In this document: positions 1 through 12,053 of the stretch, piece by piece
Layout: each line of letters opens with the position of its first letter
Numbering within the stretch: position 1 is the first letter of the stretch
Assembly: GCA_032871835.1 (NCBI GenBank)
Contig: CM065299.1
Coordinates: 98,276,652 to 98,340,651, forward strand
DNA: 64,000 nucleotides
Direction: 5' to 3'
From: Dipteronia dyeriana
Lineage: Eukaryota; Streptophyta; Magnoliopsida; Sapindales; Sapindaceae
The notes under the pieces: generated by a model
Told to the model about the DNA's origin: nothing
The model's database searches: none
Seen by the model: only the letters and a program-made list of their open reading frames with translations
Translations under genes and position numbers: made by a program

Positions 1-307
1 TTACACTTTTCCACCTACACGATTGCCACGCATGAAATAATAATTAATCTAATCATTACAGTCTCCAACACAAAAATAGCAAGAAGGGGTCAGGAATCTA
101 ATGTGAAATTGTTTATGTTTCGCTTCCTACATACGTGGATGGTTTGAAGAAAGGAGATAGTAATATTCCAATCGTTATCATCCAAAACAAACATCGACAA
201 CTCTATCAATAGAACTAAGTATAATTTGCTTACTCAAATATATTGACAAACTAAAATGTCAAAGAGAGGATTTTTACTTACAGATGAATAAACAACCGTA
301 TAGAAAA
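1..307. other. No recognisable feature
   Basis: This AT-rich flank lies upstream of the first retrotransposon. I see no convincing coding region, RNA gene or repeat in it. Confidence 0.5.
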
Positions 308-561
308 TGTTGGAAAGGTAAACTGAATTATGATCGAATCAATTGTGATCTCTACTGATTCGACCAATAAGACTTTTTTAGGAAATAAATCATGTTTCTA
401 TTCTGTACATATCATGCTTTATTGTACTTTCCTAAATTAGAGATTAGGTAGCTTAATTAGTCATACTCCTACAAATTAGCTATTGTAATAGATAAAAGAA
501 ACTTAGTGCTGTATTTTTTTAATATGAAGTATATAGAATTTCACTCTTTATCAAATCTTCA
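308..561 (+). repeat. 5' LTR of copia element 1
   Basis: It begins TGTTGGAAAGG and ends TCTTCA. It is collinear with 6604-6862 over its whole length, including a shared block around TTTCCTAAATTAGAGATTAG. Its 3' end lies directly against the primer binding site. Confidence 0.9.
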
Positions 562-580
562 TGATATCAGAGTCTGGTTC
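562..580 (+). other. Primer binding site (tRNA-iMet type)
   Basis: TGATATCAGAGTCTGGTTC differs slightly from TGGTATCAGAGC, which is complementary to the 3' end of plant initiator tRNA-Met and is usual in copia elements. It starts right after the LTR terminus. Confidence 0.8.
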
Positions 581-656
581 CAACTCTGAGAACTAGGTTA
601 TTCTATGCGTTCATAAATCTTGAACATAATTTTCGATTTCTTTCTTTCCTTACATT

Positions 657-1500
657 ATGTCTAAAAACTCTTCTACTTCCAACCCCATGCCAATGTCCGC
701 AAACAACCAACCACCCTTACAACCCTCATCCGATCAACACTCAATACGAATTACTAACATAAAGTTGAATGGCTACAACTTTATCCGCTGGTCACTTTCT
801 TAAGATGTATACATGCGGGCGTGGCAAAATAGCGTACTCGATAGACGATAAGGCTAAACTAGATGCAAATGACAACACGTATGCAACTTAGGATGCAAAA
901 AATTCTATGGTTATGGCCTGACTTGTCAACACTATGGGGAAGGATATCAATGCGAATTATCTTGGTTATTCAAATGCTAAGGACATGTGGGACAATTTAA
1001 ATCAAATGTACTCTGATCTGCATAACCAATCTCAAGTCTATGAATTACAACTCAAACTCGGAGAGATTAAACAAGGTACGTACATCATTACCAAATACTT
1101 TGCCACTTGAAACTATTATGGCAGGATCTTGACATGTTTAATGAGAACAAATGGAAAGATCTAGAGGATGGTGCTCATTATCAAACGTTATTGGACAATA
1201 ACCGAGTTTTTCGGTTTCTTACGGGGTTGAACGTCGAGTTTGATGAAGTTAGGGGGAGAATAATTGGTCGGCAACCTCTTCCCTCCATTAATGAAGTGTT
1301 TGCATAGGTACGAAGGGAAGAAAACAGGCGAATGGTGATGTTGGAAAAAAAAAATAGTTTGGTCTCTTGTAGAAACCTCAGCTTTAAGTACACAAAATGC
1401 CTCAACCAATAAAGTGTTTTTCCCCAAATATGATAACAATCCGAAACTCTAGTGTGACATTGTAACCGACATCACCACACTCGAGAAACCTGTTGGAGAA
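657..1500 (+). pseudogene. gag remnant of copia element 1
   Basis: A start at 657 opens MSKNSSTSNPMPMSANNQ, followed by the copia gag N-terminal pattern IKLNGYNFIRWS near 755-790. The middle of gag reads LLWQDLDMFNE and FLTGLNVEFDEVRGRI (1107-1305), the capsid-like domain of plant copia gag. A CCHC zinc knuckle (C-X2-C-X4-H-X4-C, ending CW) is visible at about 1452-1493, but a frameshift falls between its first and second cysteines. Several stops and frameshifts make it non-functional. Confidence 0.8.
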
Positions 1501-1679
1501 TTCATGGCAAGCCGGCTAATTGAAAGCCCAAAGACAAGAGGCAGACAACACCCCTTACTGCCAATGTAGCCGATCAGAATTACTTCAACAAGGAGCAGTT
1601 GGATCAACTTCTGAAATTCATCAAATCTGGTCCAGGAACCAGCACCCAGTGGATCTCTTGCTCAATCAGGTATATTTTC

Positions 1680-2750
1680 TACTGGTTTATCAAGCAAACT
1701 TGTCCCTGCACCATGGATCATTGATTCTGGTGCATCTGATCATATGACAAGCAACTCTTTCTTGTTAAAAACTTATTTTTCATTCCCTGGTAATGAGAAA
1801 GGGAGAATAATAGATGGAAATTTATCCCCAATTGTTGGAAAAAGGTTCCATTCAAATTTCATCAAGTATTATTTTGAAATCTGTTTTACATGTTTCTCAC
1901 CTGTCTTGTAATCACTTAGCAGTAAGTAAACTATCTCAAGACTCTAATTGTTTTGCGATTACAATCTGTGAATTTTAGGACAATACTTTGGGAACGATGA
2001 TTGACAATGCTAAAATGAAAGATGGATTTTACTACTTGGAGGACTCTTCTTCGGTCAATACACTTGCTTTGGGGTTAAAATGTAACATCAGTTCTCTTCC
2101 TGTCATAAAACAGATTATGATTTGGTATTAGCGATTAGGACACCCTAGTTTTGCTTATTTAAAACATTAATTCCCTAATCTATTTAATAATTTATCTCAT
2201 GAGAATTTCCAATGTGATGTGTGTTGTTTTTCAAAGAGTAATCGCAATCCATATCATTCAAAAACTTACCGGTCCTCCAAACCCTTGTATTTGATTCATA
2301 GTGATGTTTAGGGACCTTGTAAATTGCTTACTCTAACTGATAAGAGATGGTTTGTGACATTTATAGATGATCACATTATATTATGTTGGATTTACTTGAT
2401 GAATAAAAAATTTGATGTTGAAAAAATATTTAAGGATTTCTATACCTTGATTGAAAACCAATTTCAAACCAAAACCAATATCTTGGAAATTTTTTTATTG
2501 AAAAAGGAATCCAACATCAATCTTCATGTCCTTATACAACGCAACAAAACGGTGCCTCTGAAAGGAAAAATCCTCATCTTTTAGAAGTTAATAGAGCTCT
2601 TATGATTTCTATGAATGTGCCCATGTATTTATGAGGAGATGCAGTTTTAACGGTAACACATTTGATAAATAGAGTTCCATCTCGTGTTTTAAATCATCAA
2701 ACACCTTTGATTTTTATTAAAAATTGGTTTCCTGAGAATTAGCTCACTTC
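1680..2750 (+). pseudogene. Protease and integrase remnant of copia element 1
   Basis: The retroviral-type aspartic protease signature WIIDSGASDHMT is at about 1713-1750. The gag-pre-integrase motif RLGHPSFAYLKH follows at about 2133-2170 with a stop just before it. An integrase zinc-binding and catalytic region follows: IHSDV near 2297 and FVTFIDDH near 2350. Downstream pieces read NGASERKNPHLL (near 2550) and LINRVPSRVL (near 2665), typical of the copia integrase C-terminal half. Stops and frameshifts are scattered throughout. Confidence 0.8.
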
Positions 2751-4202
2751 AAATTTGCCTCTAAAAGTGTCTCAATCAAAGTTAGTTGCTAGAGCTGAAA
2801 AATGCGTTTTAACATTGGCTATGCACCTAACACAAGGGGATATAAGTGCTTTAATCCTGTTACAAAGCAAATCCATATATTAGTATGAATGTGTTTTTTT
2901 GTGGAAAAAAACTCCTTTTTGATACTAAAATAGTTTTTGGGAAACTAACAATTGTGTTTTACCAAATGTATTTGTCGAAATGAAGTTGATGGTTCCAATT
3001 TTTTCTTCCCCAATTATGCTACAGATTCTTTAGAAGCCAAAGAAACTGATGTGTTACAAGAAAAGGAGTTTGAAAATAGTGTAGAATTAGAGCCTAATAA
3101 AATGTTAAATCTCTATACTTCTAATTTCAAGGAAGAAACATTACAGGATAAAGATCCAAATCTGGAGAAATATCCCACAACCGAGATTAAGGTGTATTCA
3201 AGAAGAAAATCTCATGGTAATAAATGACAACCGGATTTGATACAGACCCAATTGTTGTTTTCAGGTCCTATTCTTGAACCAATTGTAACTCCGAAGTTGT
3301 TATCTGATCCTATACCATAACCAAATTTGAATCAGCCAGGTAAGACCTTTGTTCATATTCCTAAGCCTTCTAAAGTTGTAAAAAATCTTGACATACCAGA
3401 AACTAATGAAATTACAGACTTTGATGTCCCCATAGCTGTTAGAAAAGGAGTCCGACCGTGTACCACACATCTAATAGCTAAATATTTGTCCTATTACAAA
3501 GCTTTCACTTCAAAAATCTCTCACCTATTTATTCTTATTACATGAAGCCCTTGAACACCTAAAATGGAAACCAGTTGTTATGAAAGAGATAAATGATCTC
3601 AATAAAAATAAAACTTGGGAAATTGTTGATGTACCAGTAGGAAAAAAACCGTTGGGTGTATATGGATGTTTACTATTAAGTGTAGGGTTGACGGTTCTAC
3701 AAAAGACACAAAGCCAGACTTGTAACTAAGGGGTTCACTCAAACTTACGGCATTGATTATCAAGAGACTTTTGCACCAGTAGTAAAGATTAATTTAATTC
3801 GGATTCTAATGTTTATGGTAACAATTTTTAATTGGTCTATTCATCAACTTGATGTCAAGAATGCCTTCTTAAATGACAGTATTAAAGAGGAAGTTTTCAT
3901 GGATCCTCCGTTCGGGTTTGAGAGTAAATTTAGCTATAAGAAATTATGCAGGCTAGTGAAATCCCTATATGGACTCAAACAATCTCCTACGACATGGTTT
4001 GATAGGTTTGGTAAGGTTGTGAAGAAATTTAGGTATTGTCAAAGCCAATGGGATCATACTTTGTTCTTTAAACACTCTAGTGAAGGGAATAATGCTATTT
4101 TAATCGCCTATGTAGATGATATTATTTTGACCGAAGATGATGAAAAAGAACTCAAGAGATTGAAAAAATTGTTGGTTAGTGAATTCAAAATTAAAGACTT
4201 AA

Positions 4203-5708
4203 GGTGGCGTTTGGTTACCATGATGGAATGAGAATGAGAATCGGAATGGAAATGAATGGAAAACTGATTTCTTTATTTGGTTGGAACTTTAGAATCAATA
4301 TATGAATCAGTAATATTTTGTTTGGTTAACAACTGAATGGAATGGAATCAATTGTATTTTGACCAAAATACCCCTAATTACAAAACATTTATAATAACAT
4401 TATATATTATGGATAAAAAAAATATGAAAGTATATATAATATTATATTTATATATAAATATTATATATATATATATATTATAATATAAAATATATATTAT
4501 TATAATATAAAATATATATATTTCTATATTATATATTATATATTATATGTTAGTAATATTAATACTATTATATATTATATAATATATATCATATAAATAT
4601 ATTACATAATAATATATATAATATAAATATTATATATATATATATATATATTATTATATATTTTATTAAATATATATAATTATATATTATATATTAGAAA
4701 TATTATATATTATATGTTAGAAATATTGATATTATTAATATTAATATTATTAAATATATAAATATTATATATAATTATATAATGTGTATATATATAATTA
4801 GAAAATATAATGTTCATTTTGGATAATAATAATAAAATATAAAAGTATAAATTGTATAATAATATATATTATAAATATTATATATATTTTTTAATATATA
4901 TTACTCTATATTATATATTAGAAATATTATATACTATAAATATTATATATTATATATTAGAAATATTGATATTATTAATATTAATATTATTAAATATATA
5001 AATATTATATATAATTATATAATGTGTATATATATATAATAATATATATAATTAGAAAATATAATGTTCATTTTGGATAATAATAATAAAATATAAAAGT
5101 ATAAATTATATAATAATATATATTATAAATATTATATATATATCAATATATATATTTATATATAATATAATATATATTATATATTATATATTATAAATAT
5201 AATATAAATAATTAGAAAATATAATATATATATATATATTTTGGATAATAATAATAAAATATAAAAGTTTAAATTATATAGTATATATATTTAATATATA
5301 TATAAATATAATAATAATAATATATTTTGTATACTATAATATATATTTTGGATAATAATAATATAATATAAAAGTATAAATAATAATTCATATATAATAT
5401 ATGTATATAATAATAATAATAAATATTATATAATAGTATGATATTTATAATATATATATATATATATTATTTTTGGAAATTGGGGTATTTTTGGAATTGA
5501 GTTGTGGGATAGAGGGTTATTTTTGGAAAGAAAATGTGTTAATAGAATGGAATGGAATGGGCATTCCATTGGTTTTTGGATGGAATGTTCATTCCACCAA
5601 AATGGTGGAATCCTCATTCCAATGGAATGTTCATTCCATTAGAATTTAACAAACCAAACAAATTGAATGAATTTCTTTCCATTCCATTCCACCCAACCAA
5701 ACACCACC
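4203..5708. mobile_element. PIF/Harbinger-like non-autonomous element, copy 1
   Basis: The ends are inverted repeats: left GGTGGCGTTTGGTTACC, right (reverse complement) GGTGGTGTTTGGTTGGG. The 3-bp flanks are TAA on both sides (4200-4202 and 5709-5711), the target duplication type of PIF/Harbinger elements. Removing the element and one TAA restores the copia reading frame through Asp-Leu-Arg-Gly. Each end has a subterminal part rich in GGAATG or CATTCC, and the core is almost pure A/T. No transposase is visible. A second copy in the opposite orientation is at 50194-58889. Confidence 0.88.
4440..5440. repeat. TA-rich core of Harbinger copy 1 with internal repeats
   Basis: This is almost entirely A and T, with (TA)n runs. 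A block containing TTTTGGATAATAATAATAAA recurs at about 4817, 5071, 5239 and 5346, so the core has grown by internal duplication. The first two repeats are about 254 bp apart and share more than 200 bp of similar sequence. Confidence 0.75.
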
Positions 5709-6595
5709 TAAGAGGATTGAAATATTTCCTAGACATGGAGTTTGCTAGATCTAAGGAAGACATTTTTGAGTCCCAAAGGAAATATGTGTTGGATTTGTTG
5801 GGAGAGATCGAGATGTTGGCTTGTAGAGCAGCCGGGACTCCAATAGAGTCAAATCTAAAACTTGAAGCCATTGATCCTAAAAACATGTTGGACCGAGAAC
5901 AATACCAAAAACTTGTGGGCAAGTTAATTTACTTGGCATACACCCGGCCTGATATTTTTTTTACAGTGAGCATGGTTAGCCAGTTTATGCACTAACCAGA
6001 ACGAAAGCACTTTGATACAATTATGAGAATCTTGAGGTACTTAAAGGGAACTCCTAAAAAGGGGCTGTTATATTCTAACAAGGGTCATTTGCATGTTTAA
6101 GTATATAAAGATGCAGATTGGGCTGGAAGTGTAACAGATCGGAGATCGACTTTTGGCTACTGTACATTTGTTAGAAGGAATTTTGTGACTTGGCGAAATA
6201 AAAAATAAAATGTAGTTGCAAGAATTAGTGCTGAAACAGAATTTAGAGCAACTGCTCTTGGGATTTGTGAAGTGATTTGGATTACAAAAATTCTTGAAGA
6301 TCTAAAAATCCAAGTTACATTACCTCTAAAACTCTATTGCGACAACAAAACTGCAATTGCAATAACTCATAACTTAGTTCTACATGATAGAACTAAACAT
6401 GTAGAGATGGACAAGTTTTTCATCAAGGAAAAGGTAGATAGTGGACTGGTTTGTATGTCCTATCTACCTACATCTGAACATGTAGCTGATCTTCTCACCA
6501 AGGGTCTACAAAGAGGACAAATTGATAAATTGATAAATTGATAAATTGACAAATTGGTGTGCAAGCTGGGTATGTATGGCATTTTCAGACCACTT

Positions 6596-6603
6596 TGAGT
6601 GGG
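6596..6603 (+). other. Polypurine tract of copia element 1
   Basis: TGAGTGGG directly precedes the 3' LTR start TGTTGG, in the position and with the purine bias expected for the second-strand priming site. Confidence 0.6.
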
Positions 6604-6862
6604 TGTTGGAAAGAAAAACTAAATTATGTCCGAATCAGTTGTGATCTCTACTAATTAGGTCAATAAGGCTTTTTTTTAGGAAATAAATCGTATTTTTATT
6701 CTATTCTGTACATATTATGTTTTATTGTACTTTCCTAAATTAGAGATTAGGTAGTTTAATTACTCCTACTTTTACAAGTTATTGTAATATATAAAAGAAA
6801 TCTAGTGCTGTATTTTTTTTTAATATGAAATATAAAGAATTTCACTCTTTCTTAAATCTTTA
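6604..6862 (+). repeat. 3' LTR of copia element 1
   Basis: It is collinear with the LTR at 308-561. It begins TGTTGGAAAG and ends TCTTTA, with the final CA mutated. Small indels and substitutions separate it from the 5' copy. Confidence 0.9.
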
Positions 6863-7705
6863 GGAACCATGCATATAAATCAAACATTGTGCTGTGTCTG
6901 CAACCATATAATAATCAAAATAAGCCAAATGAACTTTGAGCCAATATATGTAAACAATGGCTTTACATGTTGTATTACTAATAAATAAAATTAATAAACT
7001 TAGAACAAAACTATATCAATATAAATTTCTACATGTATATATGTGCAAATAACAACAATATCAAAATAATCAGCAAGTCCATAGGTTATGGCTTTCTTTA
7101 AAAGTTGATGTCCCTTTACAAACCAACTAATGTTGATTGAGTAACTCTTTCGAATTACTAAATGCATTTTTAACTTTTGGTGTTAATGGTGCTAGGTGGA
7201 GGAAATGGATCAAAGAGTGACTTTATAAGTCAGCCAACTTTACATTTATCATAAATTAGAACTTTTTTATTTTTCACTTTTTCTTTTTTACCTGTGGGAT
7301 GGGGATTCAAATTTATACCTCGACCAATATTTTGAGGTGTGGTCACCAAATTATAGATTTATTAAGATAGAAGCAGCAAAATATTGAACTTGCCTCCATT
7401 TAGATAATGTCATAAAATTTGGATGTTTATATTCAGATGTTTTGAATAAAAACAAACAAAAAGCTTTTACTTATCTACAAATAAAAGCTTTACCCCTCAA
7501 TAAACGTCTAAAACCATGTGAGACTGAGGAAGCTCCTGTAATACCTCACCTCTTGAATATGAGTTAAGAATACCATGTATACATGATCTATGGGTGCACA
7601 ATCCCACCTAGATAAGTGAAACTATTGTGAGAAAACAAATATATATATTCATCAAACATGCAACAAAAATTGAAGCAAATCTATAAAATGGATTGAATTA
7701 ACATT
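6863..7705. other. Intergenic, nothing recognised
   Basis: AT-rich sequence with no supported gene. A short TATATA run at about 7716 lies just inside the 3' end of the next coding remnant. Confidence 0.5.
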
Positions 7706-8380
7706 TTAATACTTTATATATATATATAAATATTTAACCTGGCGCTTGATAACTCTGATTTCATTACCCTTCCTGGATTCATAATAGGCAACCAATGCAA
7801 AAATAAGTACACTCCCCATCAAATACATCAACAGTGCCACGAGTGGCTTAATCTTAAGAAAATATGTCTCTTTATGACTTGAAAAGAGTTGATTTTGCTC
7901 AGCTGATTTTGCAATTATTGAATAAAAGTCTACATAGGTCTTCAATGATGATGAATACGAATCTCCAAACCCAACACCATCCACACGAGCCAAGGCTTGA
8001 TCACGACTACACATTGTCATCATTATCATCAACACCAAAGCCACCCTAGAAGAAATTTTCCAACATTTGGTGACTTTCAAAATACTTTTAACGGCAACTG
8101 TTGTGAAAAAAAATTCATTTGCAACTGAAGAGCATGCGACTTGTGCTTCATTGTCAGTTGAACTTGAAGTCGACTTCACAAAGCTTTGAACTTTGACACT
8201 AGAGGTCAAAAAGCTTTCGGCTTTTCTGCTAAAACTCAAAAAGATTTTGCCTTTAAGGCCAGAACTTTGAATATTTTGAAACCTAACGCTAGGGAATCTG
8301 GTACTTGATACAAATCAAGCAGGTTTGATGCAACAACGATGGACATGGAAGTTCTGTGTTCTTGGCTTCGAGAGCAACAT
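7706..8380 (-). pseudogene. Putative plastid-targeted membrane protein, remnant or partial gene
   Basis: On the - strand an open frame starts at ATG 8380-8378 and runs to 7706 with one in-frame TGA (8317-8315). If translation starts downstream at 8239, 177 residues remain. The first ~100 residues are rich in Ser, Thr, Lys and Val with few acids, like a chloroplast transit peptide. A hydrophobic Met-rich stretch (VALVLMIMMTM) is followed by ALARVDGVGFGDSYSSS, which loosely recalls DUF1517-type plastid proteins. A membrane segment (LVALLMYLMGSVLIFALVAY) lies near the C-terminus. The expected Gly/Ser-rich tract is short, so the family call is weak. It may be a first exon of a longer gene or a decayed copy. 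Confidence 0.35.
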
Positions 8381-10227
8381 TGTATTTGGTTTGGTTAAAA
8401 TGAAGGTTCACAGCAAAAGAGGGTCAATTAGGGTTTTGGGACGAGTGGTTTCTGTTTTCTCTGTGAGTCAGGGTTTAGTGACGATTGAGTCACGCTTTTC
8501 TACTTTGCTCTGTATCTGGGTTCAGTTTTTTGAAATGGAGCTTATGGGAAGTACATGTGCGTGGTGACTAATAGGAGGTTTATTTTCACTAACACCTTTA
8601 TTTTAAGACTTGTTTTTGAAAGCATCGGAAAATATTACTTTAATTGCATACACACCCCTGATATAACTAACTATATCATAATTAATTAAAATCAAAGACA
8701 ATTAATTGGTTTTCAAAAAACAAAAAACAACTACGATTGATTAGTATGTTTTAATTGCTTTCCTAAATTGTAATAATAATAATTTTTCTCTTTATCTACT
8801 GTCTGAATTTAATAATTAGTTATATATTTATTTTAGGGATTTTTTTTTCTTGTTTGATACGCAAAATATACATTTTTACTCTTGAAATTTTAAGTTTTAA
8901 TGATTTTTTTTTTTACAATACCTATTTATTTACAAGGTATTTTTTTGAAGTTTTTATCATTGGTATGATTCAAACCACTAATTTGAGAGTCAATTACATA
9001 AATCTCAAGCTCTTCCATCTATCAGCTGAGTTCTAACGGAAATTAATAGGAGAGGTTTATATAATATTTTGCAAAAAGTCCAACGAGTTATAATTAAGGA
9101 GATGTTTGAGCAATTTGCCTTAATAATTAAGTAGGCCATGCCCACGTAAGGGTCTACACTGTGCTGGTTTGTGGGCATCCATTGGCCCAATTATGGAGTT
9201 TAGCCTATGATTGAGTATCATATTTATCTAACCCTGCGAAAAAGTTACGATATGTACCCCCACTAAAATATTATATATATACTCAAATTAGTATTTAAAA
9301 AACAAAATCTCAAACAAACCTTTACAATATAATTTGTTTTGAATAATCATTAAACTCTAAAATCTCTAAAATCATAGGTTCTTTCTTGTGCCTCTAATTT
9401 AATGGACTCAAGTTCATTGTTTAGATTAAAACCACAAGAGAATGTCGTTTCCATCCAAATTCCATCATTCCAAGGAATTATCATCCATATCAAAATTGGT
9501 ATATAGTTTTTATTTGAGTCAATTGTTAGTTCAAGAACACTACTACATTTTGATGTTCTTGAACTAAAAGTACATGAGAATGTTACAACTTACAAGGGAA
9601 TTGGCCATGGGAGATTTAGTTGTATCATGTCATTTCCTTGGAAGTCTATTATTTTCGGTATATGTTTTGCACTACAAATTAGTTTTTTGGTGTTATTTGA
9701 TGTACAATGGCTTTAAACCATTAAAAGCATCATCAAATGTAACACATGTAAGACACTTTTCCTAACCTTCTTTAACAATCAACAAGTCTATTATTTCGAT
9801 ATAAAAACATCTATTTATGATCTTCTCTACACACCATTTTAGTTGAGATGATTGTTGATTTTCAAAAGAGTTATAAAACTTAATAGCACATTTCAAAGCT
9901 TTCTGGGGTTCAACACTATTTATTAAGTTGAGTTTAGTGGCATTATTAACCAAACAGTTATGTGATTAATTTCACATATAATTTGTTTTCAGTACAACTG
10001 ACAATGATTATTTTAAAAACTATAACAATACCAAATTGCTCTCAATTCTACTAGCATCTTTTTCTTCTTCTTAATTTTATGAAACGATCCTATCAACAGA
10101 TTCAACGCGTTTCATATTTTTTTAAAACAAATTGAATTGAGAAAACTCAATAATAAACCTATTGCATCCATAAATTGTGTGTTCTAGTTGTATCTCTCTC
10201 CAACTTCTAAATATATAATATAGAAAA
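8381..10227. other. Intergenic, nothing recognised
   Basis: AT-rich DNA with long T runs. Short open frames here show no domain signature and I do not support any of them as genes. Confidence 0.5.
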
Positions 10228-11127
10228 GGGATATAATCATTTTCCTCCATGTAGTGTGCCATACTTTGCCCTCATTTAGTTTCAATAATGATCATTCTCC
10301 CCCTGAAAAGTAAAATATTAGACACATTATCCCCTCTAGTTTCAGTAATGTTCATTCTCCTTATGAAAACTAAAATATTAGATATTTTACCATTTGACCG
10401 TTAAGAATTCCGTCAGTCAAATATTTTGACTGTAAAAAAAACAATTAAATAACATTCTTGAAACTAAATGATACCGCTGCTTGTTTTTAGAGGAAAAAAA
10501 ATCAGAAAAATAAAATAAAAAATAAAAAAATGTTTTAAAAATAGAATTGAAAATAAAAATTAAAAAAGTAGCAACAAAAAGTCCAGTATTTCAAAAATTA
10601 AAAAACAATTCAATATTTTAAAATAAATTTTAATATTGTTTTAGTTTTTTTTTTACTATTATATTATTTTATTATTTTATTATTCTTTATATTAATGTTT
10701 TTTAAATGAATTTTTTATTTTTACATTTCATTATTTATATTAATTTTTATTTAAATATTTTTTTTATTTTTTATTTTCGATTCTGTTTTTTTAAATACTT
10801 TTATTAGTTTTTTATTTATTTATTTATGCTTTTTTTTCTTTAAAAACAATTTATGGTTTTATTAGGGGGCACAACTCATATGTTTAAGGATAATAAGGTC
10901 ATTTAATTGATTGTTTGATGGTCAAAGTACTTGACTAATGGAATTCTGACGGTTATGAGGTAAAATGTCTAACATTTTTGTTTTCAGGGAGAGAATGACC
11001 ATTACTGAACTAGAGACGGTAAAGTGTCTAATATATTATTTTTTAGGGGAAGAATGATTATTACTGAAATTAGATAGGGTAAAATGTCTAATATAGTAAA
11101 TTACAAGGGGGAAAATGATTATATCAC
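10228..11127. mobile_element. Long-inverted-repeat MITE, copy 1
   Basis: The two halves are near mirror images over more than 200 bp. The left end reads GGGATATAATCATTTTCC and the reverse complement of the right end reads GTGATATAATCATTTTCC. Both arms then share the repeated phrase TAAAATATTAGACA and a TCATTCT-containing block. The centre is A/T-rich and low in complexity. Flanks TATAGAAAA and TATAAAAAC could be a decayed 9-bp target duplication, which would suggest a Mutator-type MITE, but this is uncertain. A related copy lies at about 48475-49476. Confidence 0.75.
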
Positions 11128-11494
11128 TATAAAAACACCCATGATTTTTTTTTTATTTACAAAACAAATCATGTAAATTAATGATAATAATGAAAACAAG
11201 TGGTATATCAAATAAAATAATAATAATAATAATAACATAATCAAATAATAATAATAATGGGTAATTATCTCGGTGACCACCAATTTGATTGGACACTATT
11301 AAAATGGCTATCATATGAAGATTTTGTTTTAAAATGGTTATGTTAGACGAAAAATGTGACATTAATAGTCATTCTATCACACCCCGTTAACTTTCTCTAT
11401 TATTACTGTCAAATATGTGGTATTTTGATAAATAAAAGGTTACATAAAAGAAAACCAATTAATATTTATTAACATTTAAAAAATGACAATACTC
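11128..11494. other. Intergenic, simple repeats only
   Basis: Contains ATA/ATT trinucleotide runs around 11215-11260 and no supported gene. Confidence 0.5.
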
Positions 11495-11648
11495 GGATGC
11501 TGAACAGCACCCAAAATACATACTAAGAGATTTGATTGGTTGAAAAAACCATTGATTGGTGCTTGATATTAAATTCATAGAGGGCTTATATTGGTTTTTT
11601 CATCTAATCAAAATCATTGATCAGTATTTTGGGTGCCGACTATTATCC
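11495..11648. mobile_element. Small foldback MITE
   Basis: A 154-bp inverted repeat. The left arm contains CAGCACCCAAAATAC and GATTGGTTGAAAAAACCA. The right arm, in reverse complement, contains CGGCACCCAAAATAC and GATTAGATGAAAAAACCA. No coding content. Confidence 0.65.
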
Positions 11649-12053
11649 ATTAAAAAATCTTTCTAGCAATTATCAATTATTTTTAAAAAATTCTCCATAA
11701 ATGCAATTCTCATTTATTTTTTCATAAAGGAAAAGGTCACAATTAAAGATGGGAAAAATAACCATAAAATACAAATGAGAATAGATACAACTTGATACAT
11801 ACAAGAAAACAATTACAATATTTGTTTCAAAAATATATATATTCTTTTTTTTTCTCAAATCTTCCAATATTCTTTGTTTTTTTGTTACTTTTTTTTTTCT
11901 AATCTAAATTATTATATATACTAAAACACAACTCTAAAATATTACTATTCATATAAATAGTAAAATTTAATAGATTTCTATCTATTTACAAAAATGTCAT
12001 CACCTCCCTCTCTTTCTTTCTCCTACCTACCGTCCTTCTCTCTTTCTCTCAAT
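11649..12053. other. Intergenic, nothing recognised
   Basis: AT-rich with a pyrimidine-rich CTCTCTTTC tract just before the next element. No gene supported. Confidence 0.5.

Larger units (their letters stand above)
3560..6541 (+). pseudogene. Reverse transcriptase-RNase H remnant of copia element 1, split by a transposon
   Basis: The clearest RT block (3809-4200) includes QLDVKNAFLNDSI, SLYGLKQSPTTWFDRFG and the active-site box AYVDDIILTE. The frame breaks at 4200, where a Harbinger-like element is inserted, and resumes at 5709 with GLKYFLDMEFARSK, LVGKLIYLAYTRPDIF and then RNase H (YKDADWAGSVTDRRST, YCDNKTAIAI, TKHVEMDKFFIKEK, HVADLLTKGL) to the stop at 6539-6541. Apart from the insertion there are further stops, for example before the motif beginning YKDADW. 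Confidence 0.88.
308..6862 (+). mobile_element. Ty1/copia LTR retrotransposon, decayed, carrying a nested Harbinger-like element
   Basis: The element has two related LTRs (308-561 and 6604-6862), a tRNA-iMet-type primer binding site just after the 5' LTR, and remnants in the copia order gag, protease, integrase, reverse transcriptase, RNase H. All coding parts are broken by stops and frameshifts. The LTRs differ by roughly 10-15% by eye, so the insertion is old. A 1.5-kb DNA transposon (4203-5708) later landed in the reverse transcriptase. I could not find an exact 5-bp target duplication (GAAAA on the left, GGAAC on the right), which may reflect decay. Confidence 0.92.

Noticed and set aside
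5552..5995. A 147-codon + strand open frame
   Set aside because: It is a chance fusion of the Harbinger right end (GGAATG-rich) with the resumed copia RT. The two parts have different origins.
303..6867. 5-bp target duplication of copia element 1 (GAAAA / GGAAC)
   Set aside because: Only three of five bases match, too few to claim.
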